In this document: piece after piece, positions 26,016 to 35,318 of the stretch
Layout of the letters: every line of letters begins with the position of its first letter
Position numbering within the stretch: the first letter of the stretch is position 1
DNA from: Actinomadura darangshiensis
GTDB taxonomy: Bacteria > Actinomycetota > Actinomycetes > Streptosporangiales > Streptosporangiaceae
NCBI RefSeq assembly: GCF_004349235.1
Contig: NZ_SMKY01000009.1
Span: 1 to 64,000 of the forward strand
Direction: 5' to 3'
Length of the DNA stretch: 64,000 bases
Program-made: the position numbers and the translations under genes
The notes under the pieces: model-generated
What the model was told of the DNA's origin: nothing
What the model saw: only the letters and a program-made list of their open reading frames with translations
Database searches by the model: none

Positions 26016-27824
26016 ATGAGCATGCGGACGCCGCCGGACTCCCGGCCGCCCGCCCGTACGGCCGTCACGCGGCCGCCGGTCGCGCCGGCGGACCGGTATG
26101 CCGCCGGGCCCCGGCCGAACCGCCGCCGCTGGGCGTGGCTGTTCGTGCTCGGCTGGGCCGCGCAGGTCGCGCTCCGGCTGTGGCTCGGGTCGGGGCAGAC
26201 GGTGCCGGTGGCGACGCCGGACGAGTCCGGCTACCTGTTCGCCGCCCGCGTCCTGACCGGCGGTCCTGACGCGGACATGTCGTTCGGCACGGTGTACCGC
26301 GGCGGGTACCCGCTGCTGCTGACGCCCGCGTTCTGGTTCGGCGGCGGCCCGGTCGGGGTGTACCGCGCCGTCCTGGTGATCAACGCGCTGGTCAGCGCGG
26401 CGATGCTGCCGCTGGCCTTCCTGCTGCTGCGCCGGCTGCGGGTGCGGCGCCGCTGGTCCTACGTCTTCGCGCACGTGACGGCGCTGCTGCCGTGCGTCCT
26501 GTTCTACTCCGAGTTCGCGCTGACCGACGCCGTCCTGCCGGTCATCCTCGTCGGCTGGCTGCTGCTCGCGCACGCGTGGCTGACCGCCCCGCCGCCCGCC
26601 GCGCGCCGCGCGTCCGTCCGGGTGGCGCTGAGCGGGACGGGCGCGTCGCTGCTCGCCGCGTACGCCTACGCCTGCCACACGCGCGGCGCGATCCTGCTGG
26701 TCGTGCACGCGGCGCTGGTCGGGCTCGCGATGGTGCGCCGGTGGCGGTCGTGGCGGTCGGCGTCCGGCGCGGCGCTCGTCCTCGCCGCCGCGACGGGCGC
26801 GGGGATGCTGCTGAACCGGTCGCTGCTGCCGCACATGTACCCGAGCGGCGACAACGACCTCGGCGGCAACGTCGTCAAGCGCCTCACCTCGCCCGACGGC
26901 TGGGGCTGGATGCTGTCGCTCGGCACCGGCCAGGTCTGGTACCAGGCCGTCGCGAGCGGCGGCGTCGCGGCGATCGGCCTCATCGCGGTGGCGTTCTTCG
27001 CCGTCCGCAGGGGCACGGCCGGGCGGACGCGGGCGCTGGCGCTCGCCGTCCTCACCATCGTCGCCGGGATCGCGTTCGCGACGTCGGCGGCGCTGCCGGT
27101 CGAGTACCGCATCGGCAACTACGTGTACGGCCGCTACCTCGCCTGCGTGACGCCGGTGCTGTTCATGGTGGGCGTCGCCGTCCTGGTGCGCGCCGCGCGG
27201 CGGACGCTGCTGCTGGCGGCGGGCGCCGCGGCCGTCCTCGCGGTCATCGCCGCGTGCGTCGTCCAGTGGTACGCGGGCGACCTGCTCCACCAGTACACCT
27301 ACACGGCCTACGACTTCCCGGAGACGTCGTTCCTCACCTGGGACTGGACGTCGTTCCGCCTCTGGCACGCCACGCTGACCGGCCTCCTGCTGCTCGCGCT
27401 GACGGTGGCGGCCGTCCAGTTGCGCGGTCACGGCCCCCCGCTGCTGGCGGGCCTGCTGGCCGTCGTCGCGGTCGGCATGTGCGCCACCGCCACCGACCGG
27501 ATCGCGCAGCCGCTGGTGCGCGCCGAGACCGCGCACACCGATCTGCGCGGCAGCGTCGACCTGTCGAAGCAGCGGTCCATCGCCGTCGACTGGAACATCT
27601 GGTGGACGATCCGGCTCTCGCAGTACTACTGGGCCTGGTGGAGCGACGGCAGCGTCTTCGACTCCCGCTGGACGGCCCCGCCGCAGGACGCCGACCTGGT
27701 CGTCCTGGCGTGGCCGAAGGACAAGCCCGCCACCGCGTCGTGGCCGAAGGGCGCCCCGCCCGGCTGGCACGTCGCCGACAGCCGCCGCACCGTCGAAGGC
27801 GACTGGGTCGCCTGGACCCGCTAG
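26016..27824 (+). CDS. Integral membrane glycosyltransferase-like protein
   Basis: About 602 residues from ATG 26016; the frame is open from GTG 25950 and no ribosome site favours either start. After a proline-rich cytoplasmic stretch, about twelve membrane segments follow. The first outer loop has VATPDESGYLFAARVL, an acidic motif of GT-C enzymes that use polyprenyl-phosphate sugars. The C-terminal 120 residues form a soluble outer domain rich in Trp and Tyr. It follows the GT2 gene on the same strand, with about 200 bases between. Its stop is 13 bases from the stop of the next, convergent membrane-protein gene. Acceptor unknown. Confidence 0.78.
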   Translation: MSMRTPPDSRPPARTAVTRPPVAPADRYAAGPRPNRRRWAWLFVLGWAAQVALRLWLGSGQTVPVATPDESGYLFAARVLTGGPDADMSFGTVYRGGYPLLLTPAFWFGGGPVGVYRAVLVINALVSAAMLPLAFLLLRRLRVRRRWSYVFAHVTALLPCVLFYSEFALTDAVLPVILVGWLLLAHAWLTAPPPAARRASVRVALSGTGASLLAAYAYACHTRGAILLVVHAALVGLAMVRRWRSWRSASGAALVLAAATGAGMLLNRSLLPHMYPSGDNDLGGNVVKRLTSPDGWGWMLSLGTGQVWYQAVASGGVAAIGLIAVAFFAVRRGTAGRTRALALAVLTIVAGIAFATSAALPVEYRIGNYVYGRYLACVTPVLFMVGVAVLVRAARRTLLLAAGAAAVLAVIAACVVQWYAGDLLHQYTYTAYDFPETSFLTWDWTSFRLWHATLTGLLLLALTVAAVQLRGHGPPLLAGLLAVVAVGMCATATDRIAQPLVRAETAHTDLRGSVDLSKQRSIAVDWNIWWTIRLSQYYWAWWSDGSVFDSRWTAPPQDADLVVLAWPKDKPATASWPKGAPPGWHVADSRRTVEGDWVAWTR

Positions 27825-27837
27825 TCCCGGGGGCCCG

Positions 27838-29466
27838 CTAGTTCTCCGGCGGCAGGGGCGGCGGGTTCCAGAGTTGCAGGATCCCGTCGGACGAGCGCCA
27901 CAGCAGCGTCCAGCCCTGGGCGGGGTCCGGGCGCCAGCCGCCGGCGATCTGCGACTCCATGCCGCGCCAGCGCGTGTAGAGCATCGGGCCCTCCATCGCG
28001 TTGCGCGGGATCTGCTGCATGTAGTGCGGGAAGTCGCGGATCTCGCCGCGCCAGACCGGGTCGCCCCACATGTCGCGGGTGTAGAAAGTGAGGGTCTGCG
28101 CGAGCCGCCGGTCGGCGCAGATCAGCGTGATGCCGCGGTGGCCGCCGAGGTAGCCGCGCAGCTCGTTCCACGCCTTGTCGCGCGGCAGGTCGGGGACGGC
28201 GCGGACCGCGGCGACCGTGTACGTCCCTCCGAGCACGACCGCGAGGGCGGGCACCACGACGGTCTTCAGCCGCAGCCGCGACACGAGGTCGGACGGCACC
28301 ATCCGGAACATCAGGATGAGCGATCCGAACCCGCCGGCGAGCAGCGCGGGCAGCACCGCGAACCAGTACCGCTGGAGCCAGGCGCGCAGCGAGATGCTGT
28401 TCGGGTCGAGGACGCCGGAGAACAGCGTCAGCGGGACGGCGAGGGTGAAGAACCACACGAGGACCAGCGCGAGCCGCCGGTCGCGGGTGACGGCCCAGCC
28501 GACGATCGTGAGGGCCAGTGCGGCGGTGAAGACGAGGCCGAGCGGGGTCCAGTCGTGCATCGCGCGCAGGAACGAGCGGGCGGCGAGCTCCCGGGTCACG
28601 TAGTCGCGGGACTGGCCGCCGTGCTCGGCCGCCGACGCGAGCCCGGCCAGGGGGCTGCCCCACACCAGCTGGTTGTGGACGAAGTTCAGGACGAGGATCG
28701 CCAGCATCGGCGCCCCGACCGTGACGTTGCGCCGCCACGGGATGCGCAGCAGCGCCAGGTAGGCGGGGATCGGGAGGAACAGGAACGCCAGGAACTCGCG
28801 GACGAGGAACGACGTGCCGAGGAACACCCCGGCGGCCAGCAGCATCCGGGTCTGCGCCCGGCCGGTCCTGCGGCTCGCGACGACGAGGCCCGCCATGCCG
28901 ATCGTGAAGAGCCCGGCGCCCGGCATGTCCGGCAGCATCACCCCGGTCGACCAGGTGATCTCGTGGCCGAACGGGTTCGTCATCGTGAAGAACGGGTGGA
29001 TCAGCAGGATCGCCGCGGACGCGACGCCCGCCACGTCCCCGAACAGGGAGCGGACGACCAGGTAGGCCCCGACGAAGAACGCGATCCCGCCGGCCCCGGC
29101 GACGACGAAGTAGGCGGCCTGGCCGTCCCCGAGGACCTCTTGGACGAGCCGCGCCGGCAGGACGAGCCCGATCCGGGTGACCTGGTGCGGGACCTCGTCG
29201 AACGGCCACTGGCCGAGCGGGATGTCGGGCCAGTCGCGGGCGGCGAGCCACACGTAGTACGGGTCGAAGTACAGCGGCGGCGTCATGGTGACCCACTGGG
29301 CGAGCACCGCGGACGCCGCGACCAGCAGCGACAGCCACACGACCCGGCGCACCCGGCGCACCCTGGCGGCCACCCGGCCGGGCAGGGCCCGGGACGGCCC
29401 GGAAGCCGGCTCGCCACCGGTGACGGCCCGGTCGGCGGTCGGCTGGTCGGAGGTGGTCTGGGCCAT
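27838..29466 (-). CDS. Integral membrane glycosyltransferase-like protein
   Basis: About 542 residues from ATG 29466 (TTG 29475 is possible). A basic N-terminal region precedes a first helix and an outer loop with [34 protein letters not shown] cut here to its key residues Asp-Pro-Tyr-Tyr and Phe-Asp-Glu, the acidic positions expected in a GT-C enzyme. Around eleven membrane segments follow and the protein ends in a soluble outer domain of about 130 residues. Size and layout match the two other GT-C-like proteins of this region, so the three may be divergent members of one family. Substrates are unknown. It is divergent from metG. Confidence 0.75.
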   Translation of the reverse strand: MAQTTSDQPTADRAVTGGEPASGPSRALPGRVAARVRRVRRVVWLSLLVAASAVLAQWVTMTPPLYFDPYYVWLAARDWPDIPLGQWPFDEVPHQVTRIGLVLPARLVQEVLGDGQAAYFVVAGAGGIAFFVGAYLVVRSLFGDVAGVASAAILLIHPFFTMTNPFGHEITWSTGVMLPDMPGAGLFTIGMAGLVVASRRTGRAQTRMLLAAGVFLGTSFLVREFLAFLFLPIPAYLALLRIPWRRNVTVGAPMLAILVLNFVHNQLVWGSPLAGLASAAEHGGQSRDYVTRELAARSFLRAMHDWTPLGLVFTAALALTIVGWAVTRDRRLALVLVWFFTLAVPLTLFSGVLDPNSISLRAWLQRYWFAVLPALLAGGFGSLILMFRMVPSDLVSRLRLKTVVVPALAVVLGGTYTVAAVRAVPDLPRDKAWNELRGYLGGHRGITLICADRRLAQTLTFYTRDMWGDPVWRGEIRDFPHYMQQIPRNAMEGPMLYTRWRGMESQIAGGWRPDPAQGWTLLWRSSDGILQLWNPPPLPPEN

Positions 29467-29509
29467 GGCGGACAACGTTACTCGCGTGCCGGGGGCGTCG
29501 TGACGCGAC

Positions 29510-29515
29510 TACCCT
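29510..29515 (+). promoter_or_regulatory. -10 box of a probable leaderless metG transcript
   Basis: TACCCT fits the actinobacterial TANNNT -10 consensus and ends seven bases before ATG 29523. No ribosome site precedes the start, so transcription probably begins at the start codon. Confidence 0.45.
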
Positions 29516-29522
29516 TGATTCC

Positions 29523-31316
29523 ATGTCCTCGTCAAGCCGTCATATCTTGACCGCGCCCGCATGGCCGTACGCCAACGGGCCCCGTCACATCGGGCACGTC
29601 TCCGGTTTCGCGCTGCCCGCCGACATGTTCAGCCGCTACCAGCGGATGGCGGGCAGCAAGGTCCTGATGGTCAGCGGCACCGACGAGCACGGCACCCCGA
29701 TCCAGGTGCAGGCCGACAAGGAGGGCGTGAGCGCCCGCGAGCTGGCCGACCGGTACAGCTCGGTGATCGCCGAGGACCTGCACGGCCTCGGCATGTCCTA
29801 CGACCTGTTCACCCGGACGACGACGCTGAACCACTACGCGGTCGTCCAGGAGGTCTTCAAGGGCCTGTACGACAACGGCTACATCTTCCCGCGGAAGACG
29901 ATGGGCGCGATCTCCCCGTCCACCGGCCGGACGCTCCCGGACCGCTACATCGAGGGCACCTGCCCCATCTGCGGCTACGACGGCGCGCGCGGCGACCAGT
30001 GCGACAACTGCGGCAACCAGCTCGACCCGATCGATCTGATCAACCCGGTGTCGAAGATCAACGGCGAGACGCCGAAGTTCGTGGAGACCGAGCACTTCAT
30101 GCTCGACCTGCCCGCGTTCACCGAGGTCCTCGGCCGGTACCTGCGCGGCAACCAGGGCCAATGGCGGCCGAACGTGCTGAAGTTCGCGCTGAACCTGCTC
30201 GACGACATGCAGCCCCGCGCGATCAGCCGCGACCTCGACTGGGGCGTCCCGATCCCGCTGGACGGCTGGCGCGACAACCCGGCCAAGAAGCTGTACGTGT
30301 GGTTCGACGCGGTCGTCGGCTACTTCTCGGCGTCGGTGGAGTGGGCGCGGCGCACCGGCGACCCGGAGGCGTGGCGCGCCTGGTGGCAGGACCCGGAGGC
30401 CCTGTCCTACTACTTCATGGGCAAGGACAACATCGTCTTCCACGCCGAGATCTGGCCGGCGATGCTGCTCGGTTACAGCGGCCAGGGCGACAAGGGCGGC
30501 ACGCCGGGGTCCATGGGCGCGCTGAACGTCCCGACGGAGGTCGTGTCGTCGGAGTTCCTGACGATGGAGGGCAAGAAGTTCTCCTCGTCCCGGCAGGTCG
30601 TCATCTACGTGAAGGACTTCCTGGAGCGCTACGACGTCGACGCCCTGCGGTACTACGTCGCGGTCGCCGGGCCGGAGAACCAGGACACCGACTTCACGTG
30701 GTCGGAGTTCGTCCGCCGCAACAACGACGAGCTGGTCGCCGCCTGGGGCAACCTCGTGAACCGGTCGGTGAACATGGCGGCGAAGAACTTCGGCTCGGTC
30801 CCGGAGGCCGGCGACCTCACCGACGCCGACCGGGCGCTGATGGAGCGCAGCCGCAACGCGTTCGCGGCCGTGGGCGCCGAGCTCGGCCGGTCCCGGTTCA
30901 AGAACTCGATCACCGAGGCGCTGGACGTCGTCCGCGACGCCAACCGGTACCTGTCCGACCAGGCGCCCTGGAAGCTGAAGGACGACCCCGAGCGCGTCAA
31001 GTCGATCCTGCACACCGCGCTGCAGGTCGTCGACGACGCCAAGACGCTGCTGACGCCGTTCCTGCCGAACTCGTCCCAGAAGGTTTACGAGATGCTCGGC
31101 GGGCAGGGCGTGTGGAGCGGCATGCCGGAGCTGACGACGGTGTCGGAGGACGGCGGGCCCGACTACCGCATCCTCACCGGTGACTACGCGACCGAGGCGC
31201 GCTGGGAGTCCACGCCGATCAAGCCGGGCGTGCCGCTGGTCAAGCCGACGCCGCTGTTCAAGAAGCTCGACACGTCCGTGGTGGACGAGGAGCTCGCCAG
31301 GCTGGAGAACACGTGA
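29523..31316 (+). CDS. metG: Methionyl-tRNA synthetase
   Basis: 597 residues. It is a class I synthetase that charges tRNA-Met. The HIGH motif appears as PRHIGH near residue 20. A zinc knuckle has Cys147-x-x-Cys150 and Cys160-x-x-Cys163. The KMSKS equivalent is KFSSS at about 352, a variant normal in this MetG group. The anticodon-binding helical domain fills the C-terminal third; there is no C-terminal tRNA-binding EMAP domain. The next gene, tatD, starts inside its stop codon region (GTGA overlap), so they are coupled. Confidence 0.96.
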   Translation: MSSSSRHILTAPAWPYANGPRHIGHVSGFALPADMFSRYQRMAGSKVLMVSGTDEHGTPIQVQADKEGVSARELADRYSSVIAEDLHGLGMSYDLFTRTTTLNHYAVVQEVFKGLYDNGYIFPRKTMGAISPSTGRTLPDRYIEGTCPICGYDGARGDQCDNCGNQLDPIDLINPVSKINGETPKFVETEHFMLDLPAFTEVLGRYLRGNQGQWRPNVLKFALNLLDDMQPRAISRDLDWGVPIPLDGWRDNPAKKLYVWFDAVVGYFSASVEWARRTGDPEAWRAWWQDPEALSYYFMGKDNIVFHAEIWPAMLLGYSGQGDKGGTPGSMGALNVPTEVVSSEFLTMEGKKFSSSRQVVIYVKDFLERYDVDALRYYVAVAGPENQDTDFTWSEFVRRNNDELVAAWGNLVNRSVNMAAKNFGSVPEAGDLTDADRALMERSRNAFAAVGAELGRSRFKNSITEALDVVRDANRYLSDQAPWKLKDDPERVKSILHTALQVVDDAKTLLTPFLPNSSQKVYEMLGGQGVWSGMPELTTVSEDGGPDYRILTGDYATEARWESTPIKPGVPLVKPTPLFKKLDTSVVDEELARLENT

Positions 31317-32137
31317 GTCGAGACGAGGACGGGCAGGCCTCACGGTCGTACCCGCCGTTGCCCGAGCGCCTGCCCGTCGACGTCTTCGACAGCCACTGCC
31401 ACCTCGACATCGTCGACACGCCGGTGGACGAGCAGCTCAAGTCGGCGAAGGCCGCGGGGATCACGCGGATCGTGACGATCGGCTGCGACCTGCCGTCGTC
31501 GCGGTTCGCCGTGGACGCCGCGGACGAGTTCGACGACGTGTACGCGGCGGTGGCGATCCACCCGAACGAGACGACGCGGATCTCCGCCGACGTCCTCACC
31601 GACATCGAGCGCCTGGCCGCGCACCCGAAGGTCCGCGCGATCGGCGAGACGGGCCTGGACTACTACCGCGACTGGGCGCCGAAGGACGACCAGCACCGCG
31701 CCTTCCGCGGCCACATCGAGATCGCCAAGCGCACCGGCAAGGCCCTGGTCGTCCACGACCGGGAGGCCCACGACGACGTCCTCGCGATCCTGGCGGAGGA
31801 GGGCGCGCCCGACAGGGTCGTCTTCCACTGCTACTCCGGCGACGCCGCGATGGCCGAGGTCTGCGCTGAGCACGGCTACCTGATGAGCTTCGCCGGGAAC
31901 GTCACGTTCAAGAACGCCGAGCCGCTGCGGGACGCGCTGCGGGCGGCGCCGCTCGACCTGCTCCTCGTGGAGACCGACGCGCCGTTCCTGACGCCGATCC
32001 AGCACCGCGGCAAGCCGAACGCCTCGTACCTGATCCCGCACACCGTCCGCGCGATGGCCGAGGTCAAGGGCGTGGACGTGGCCGACCTGTGCGCCGCGAT
32101 CGCCGCGAACGGGGAGCGCGCCTTCGGCCCCTGGTGA
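31313..32137 (+). CDS. tatD: TatD-family metal-dependent hydrolase/DNase
   Basis: 274 residues from GTG 31313, overlapping the metG stop by four bases. It is a TIM-barrel hydrolase with the metal ligands in FDSHCHLD, a [10 protein letters not shown] strand motif, [18 protein letters not shown] and a final [10 protein letters not shown]. TatD proteins are Mg-dependent 3'-5' exonucleases; some relatives act on D-aminoacyl-tRNA. The order metG-tatD-rpf-rsmA-ispE is conserved in many actinobacteria. Confidence 0.93.
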   Translation: MSRDEDGQASRSYPPLPERLPVDVFDSHCHLDIVDTPVDEQLKSAKAAGITRIVTIGCDLPSSRFAVDAADEFDDVYAAVAIHPNETTRISADVLTDIERLAAHPKVRAIGETGLDYYRDWAPKDDQHRAFRGHIEIAKRTGKALVVHDREAHDDVLAILAEEGAPDRVVFHCYSGDAAMAEVCAEHGYLMSFAGNVTFKNAEPLRDALRAAPLDLLLVETDAPFLTPIQHRGKPNASYLIPHTVRAMAEVKGVDVADLCAAIAANGERAFGPW

Positions 32138-32271
32138 GCCGTCCGGGCCCGATGGGGAGGTATCCCCCCACGGGGACCTGTGTGGGCGTTGAGGTGGCGG
32201 CGGACGGCCGGGGGCTCTAATCTCTGGCCTTTGACGGGCGCCCCCGAGCCCGGCCTCCCGGAGGACCCCCC

Positions 32272-32316
32272 ATGCCTTGGAACCCCATGCCTTGGAAGCC
32301 CGCGCCCTGGAAACCC
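32272..32316 (+). repeat. Triple 15-bp tandem repeat at the start of the rpf gene
   Basis: Three consecutive 15-base units begin the coding region (32272, 32287, 32302). They encode MPWNP, MPWKP and APWKP. The first two units differ by one base and the third by three or so. They lie ahead of the hydrophobic core of the signal sequence. Confidence 0.8.
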
Positions 32317-33108
32317 GTGCGCCGCGCGCTCGCGCCCTCCGCCGCCCTGCTGGCCGCGGTGATGCTGGCGTCGGCGTGCGGCGGGGACGGATCGGGCGGC
32401 GCCAAGTCCGGCGCCGTCGCGGACGCGCCCCGCACGAGCGCGCCCGCGCCGCGCAAGGTCGTCATCGTGGTCGACAAGCACAAGACCGAGACGATGACGA
32501 CGGGCACGACCGTCCAGCAGGTCCTGGCCGGGGCGAAGGTCGCGCTCGGGCCGCACGACCTGGTCAAGCCGGCCGCCGACCAGCCCGCCGGGGACGTCAT
32601 CAAGATCCTGCGGCTGCTGTCCGACCCGGTGACCAAGGTCGTGAAGACGCCCGCGCCGACGGTCCGCAAGAAGAGCTCGAAGGTCCCGCCGTGGAGCGAG
32701 AAGGAGCTGCGCAAGGGCCGCGCCGGCCTCAAGGTCGTGAAGGTGGCCTACGTCCGCCGCAAGGGCAAGAAGGTCAAGCGGGTCATCGCGCAGAAGGTGA
32801 CGCGCAAGCCGGTCGCGCGGATCCTCGCGATCGGCCCGAAGGCGGCCAACAGCGGCTCGGTGACGCGGCTGAACTGGCACGGGCTCGCCAACTGCGAGTC
32901 CCACAACAACCCGAAGGCCGTGAACTCGGCCGGGTACTACGGCCTCTACCAGTTCTCGATGGCGTCGTGGTCGACGGTCGGCGGGAAGGGCAGGCCGTCC
33001 GACGCCAGCGCCGCCGAGCAGACCTACCGCGCGCAGCTCCTCTACAAGCGCGTGAACGGCCGCTGGCAGGGCCAGTGGCCCAACTGCGGGAAGTTCCTGT
33101 TCTCCTGA
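32272..33108 (+). CDS. RpfB-like resuscitation-promoting factor (DUF348-G5-Rpf)
   Basis: 278 residues behind GGAGG. A signal sequence ends near LASAC, so Cys36 may be lipidated, though the lipobox is not perfect. One DUF348 domain (about 63-105) and a basic G5-like domain (about 140-185) precede the C-terminal Rpf catalytic domain, which starts LNWHGLANCESHNN. The glutamate of CES is the lysozyme-like catalytic residue, and a second cysteine near the end (PNCGKF) can close the usual disulfide. It cleaves peptidoglycan glycan strands and promotes growth from dormancy. The first 15 residues are an odd triple repeat, reported separately. Only one DUF348 copy is present, against three in mycobacterial RpfB. 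Confidence 0.9.
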   Translation: MPWNPMPWKPAPWKPVRRALAPSAALLAAVMLASACGGDGSGGAKSGAVADAPRTSAPAPRKVVIVVDKHKTETMTTGTTVQQVLAGAKVALGPHDLVKPAADQPAGDVIKILRLLSDPVTKVVKTPAPTVRKKSSKVPPWSEKELRKGRAGLKVVKVAYVRRKGKKVKRVIAQKVTRKPVARILAIGPKAANSGSVTRLNWHGLANCESHNNPKAVNSAGYYGLYQFSMASWSTVGGKGRPSDASAAEQTYRAQLLYKRVNGRWQGQWPNCGKFLFS

Positions 33109-33176
33109 CCGGCCGGCGTCTGGAACGGAGCGCCGGCGGAGTGGAAGACGACGGCCGGTCGCCGTTGTACGGGGGC

Positions 33177-33194
33177 CTGGGGGTCGCCCCCCAG
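33177..33194. repeat. GC-tract hairpin before rsmA
   Basis: CTGGGGG and CCCCCAG pair perfectly around the loop TCGC, between the rpf stop and rsmA. A second hairpin, GCCGGCG with CGCCGGC (33112-33137), lies just after the rpf stop and may serve as its terminator, although no T-run follows. Confidence 0.5.
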
Positions 33195-33216
33195 AATTAC
33201 AGGAGACAATTGCGAC

Positions 33217-34098
33217 GTGGGGGATAACAGGGGGCTGCTCGGGGCGGCCGACGTGCGGGAGCTGGCGGGACGGCTCGGCATCAGGCCGACCAAGACGCTC
33301 GGGCAGAACTTCGTCATCGACGGCAACACCGTGCGGCGGATCGTCCGGGCGGCCGGGCTGTCCCCGGACGACGTCGTCATCGAGGTGGGCCCGGGGCTGG
33401 GGTCGCTCACGCTCGCGCTGCTGCCGGAGGCGCGGCGCGTCGTCGCCGTGGAGATCGACCCGGCGCTCGCCGCGGAGCTGCCCGCCACGGCCGCCGCGCG
33501 CGAGCCCGGCCTCGCCGGACGCCTCGAGGTCGTGCGCGCCGACGCGATGAAGATCACACACGTGCCGGGGCCGGCCCCGACGGCGCTCGTCGCGAACCTG
33601 CCCTACAACGTCGCCGTCCCGGTCGTCCTGCATCTGCTCGCGACGCTGCCGTCGCTTCGGAGCGCCCTGGTCATGGTGCAGGCCGAGGTCGCCGACCGGA
33701 TGACGGCCTCGCCCGGCGGCCGCATCTACGGGGTGCCGTCGGTGAAGCTCGCCTGGTACGGGAACGCCCGCAGGGCGGGGGCCGTGGGCCGCGCCGTGTT
33801 CTGGCCCGCGCCGAACGTCGACTCCGGGCTCGTCGCCTTCACCCGCGGCGACCCGCCGCCGACCGCCGCGTCCCGCCAGGAGGTGTTCGCCGTGGTCGAC
33901 GCCGCGTTCGCGCAGCGCCGCAAGACGCTGCGCGCCGCGCTCGCGGGCTGGGCCGGGTCCGCGGCCGCCGCCGAGGACGCGCTGCGCGCCGCCGGCGTCG
34001 ATCCGCGCGCCCGCGGCGAAGCGCTGGACGTGGCCGCCTTCGCCCGGATTGCCGAGTATGGTCCTTCACGCCGGGGAGATCACCCCCCAACCCCCTAG
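33217..34098 (+). CDS. rsmA: 16S rRNA dimethyladenosine transferase
   Basis: 293 residues from GTG 33217, with AGGAGA eleven bases upstream. It dimethylates A1518 and A1519 of 16S rRNA (KsgA activity). Visible motifs are [10 protein letters not shown], the SAM-binding [19 protein letters not shown], and catalytic [21 protein letters not shown] and [10 protein letters not shown] in the C-terminal helical domain are also family hallmarks. It sits between rpf and ispE, its normal place in actinobacteria, here with a GH26-like gene inserted before ispE. Confidence 0.96.
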   Translation: MGDNRGLLGAADVRELAGRLGIRPTKTLGQNFVIDGNTVRRIVRAAGLSPDDVVIEVGPGLGSLTLALLPEARRVVAVEIDPALAAELPATAAAREPGLAGRLEVVRADAMKITHVPGPAPTALVANLPYNVAVPVVLHLLATLPSLRSALVMVQAEVADRMTASPGGRIYGVPSVKLAWYGNARRAGAVGRAVFWPAPNVDSGLVAFTRGDPPPTAASRQEVFAVVDAAFAQRRKTLRAALAGWAGSAAAAEDALRAAGVDPRARGEALDVAAFARIAEYGPSRRGDHPPTP

Positions 34099-34149
34099 GC
34101 GAGCTGCTCCCACGGGGGGCCACAGCATCAGTACGAGCCGGAGGTCGAT

Positions 34150-35250
34150 GTGAAGGCGCGTTCGCGGACGGCGCGGGCCGGGTTGCCGATCGCGGGGACG
34201 GCGCTCCTCGCGGTCGCCGGCATGATCGCGACGATGGCCGCGGGCTGCGGGGACGGCGCGGGCGCGGCACCGAAGATCACCACGACGGCGCGGGCGGGCG
34301 TCGCGCCGGTCCCGCCGGACAAGGGCGCCTACTTCGGGGCGTGGGTGCCCGAGGACGGCGCCGGCGGGCCGTCCCCGTCGCAGTCCCCGTCCGAATCCGC
34401 GTCTGCGACCGCCTCGCCGTCCGGGAAGGACGCCGGCAAGCCCGGCATGGCACCCGTCGTCGGCTTCGAGCAGCGGCTCGGCCGGCAGCTCGACATCGTG
34501 CAGAGCTACCGCGGCTGGAAGACCGAGTTCCCCGGCGGGCTGGAGAAGTCCGTCGCCGGCGGCAACCGCTACCTGCTGCTGACCTGGGGCGGCGCCGACA
34601 CCCGCGAGATCGTCCAAGGGAAGTACGACGACCTCATCGCGCGGCGCGCCCGCGCCGTCAAGGCCCTCGGCAAGCCCGTCTTCCTGCGCTGGTCGCGGGA
34701 CATGGACAAGTCGTCCGGCCGCAAGCGCGTCCACTCGGCCGGCGACTTCACCGCCGCCTGGAAGCACCTGCGGGAGATCTTCGAGCGGGAGAAGGTCGAC
34801 AACGTCGCCTGGGTGTGGTGCCCCACCGCCCGCGGCTTCAGCGGCGCGGACGCCGGCTCCTACTACCCCGGCGACGACCAGGTCGACTGGATCTGCGCGG
34901 ACGCCGAACCCGGCGGCGACTACGACTACCGCGACCTGTCGGAGGCGGTGAAGCTGTTCATGCAGTGGGCGCGGGGCCACCACAAGCCCATCATGATCGC
35001 CGAGTTCGGGGTGCCGAAGGCCTACGGCCCGCGCCGCGCCGAATGGCTCCGCGAGGCCGCCAAGACCCTCCAGGACCCGCAGGTCAAGGCCGTCGTCTAC
35101 TTCAACTCCGACGAGCAGGCCGCCAACGCCCGCGACAGGCGGCGCGCCTACTCGGTCACCGGCGACAAGCACGCGACCTCCGCGCTCCGCGAGCTCGCCA
35201 CGACCCCCTACTTCAACCCCCGCAACCTCCCCGTGACCAGCGGGGGTTGA
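34150..35250 (+). CDS. GH26-like glycosidase lipoprotein (altered acid/base)
   Basis: 366 residues from GTG 34150, five bases after GGAGG. A signal sequence ends near MAAGC, so it may be a lipoprotein. A Ser/Pro-rich linker (about 75-100) leads into the catalytic-like domain. The fold resembles glycoside hydrolase family 26 (beta-mannanase type). The nucleophile region IAEFG is present with Glu285. The acid/base segment, normally R-x-x-HEMN, reads LRWSRDMD with Asp184 in place of Glu. It may be a retuned hydrolase or a sugar-binding relic. It lies between rsmA and ispE, flanked by GC-tract hairpins. Confidence 0.75.
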   Translation: MKARSRTARAGLPIAGTALLAVAGMIATMAAGCGDGAGAAPKITTTARAGVAPVPPDKGAYFGAWVPEDGAGGPSPSQSPSESASATASPSGKDAGKPGMAPVVGFEQRLGRQLDIVQSYRGWKTEFPGGLEKSVAGGNRYLLLTWGGADTREIVQGKYDDLIARRARAVKALGKPVFLRWSRDMDKSSGRKRVHSAGDFTAAWKHLREIFEREKVDNVAWVWCPTARGFSGADAGSYYPGDDQVDWICADAEPGGDYDYRDLSEAVKLFMQWARGHHKPIMIAEFGVPKAYGPRRAEWLREAAKTLQDPQVKAVVYFNSDEQAANARDRRRAYSVTGDKHATSALRELATTPYFNPRNLPVTSGG

Positions 35251-35259
35251 CAGTGTCAT

Positions 35260-35281
35260 TTTGGGGGGACGACCCCCCAAA
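35260..35281. repeat. Perfect 9-bp GC-tract hairpin before ispE
   Basis: TTTGGGGGG pairs with CCCCCCAAA around the loop ACGA, nine bases after the GH26-like stop. It could end that transcript or separate it from ispE. Similar G/C-tract elements are present in the three preceding intergenic spaces. Confidence 0.6.
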
Positions 35282-35305
35282 CCCCCCGGCAACAGCTTTC
35301 ATGCG

Positions 35306-35311
35306 TAGGGT
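35306..35311 (+). promoter_or_regulatory. -10 box of a probable leaderless ispE transcript
   Basis: TAGGGT matches TANNNT and ends seven bases before GTG 35319, from which translation gives VNAVTVRVPAKVN, the expected IspE N-terminus. This position argues against the upstream in-frame ATG 35301. Confidence 0.4.
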
Positions 35312-35318
35312 TTCGCAG

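Noticed and set aside
29467-29522. T-box leader for metG
   Set aside because: The space before metG is 56 bases, too short, and the start appears leaderless.
32138-32271. Possible c-di-AMP (ydaO-type) riboswitch upstream of the rpf gene
   Set aside because: Such elements precede rpf genes in some actinobacteria, but the spacer is only 134 bases and I could not find the conserved core.
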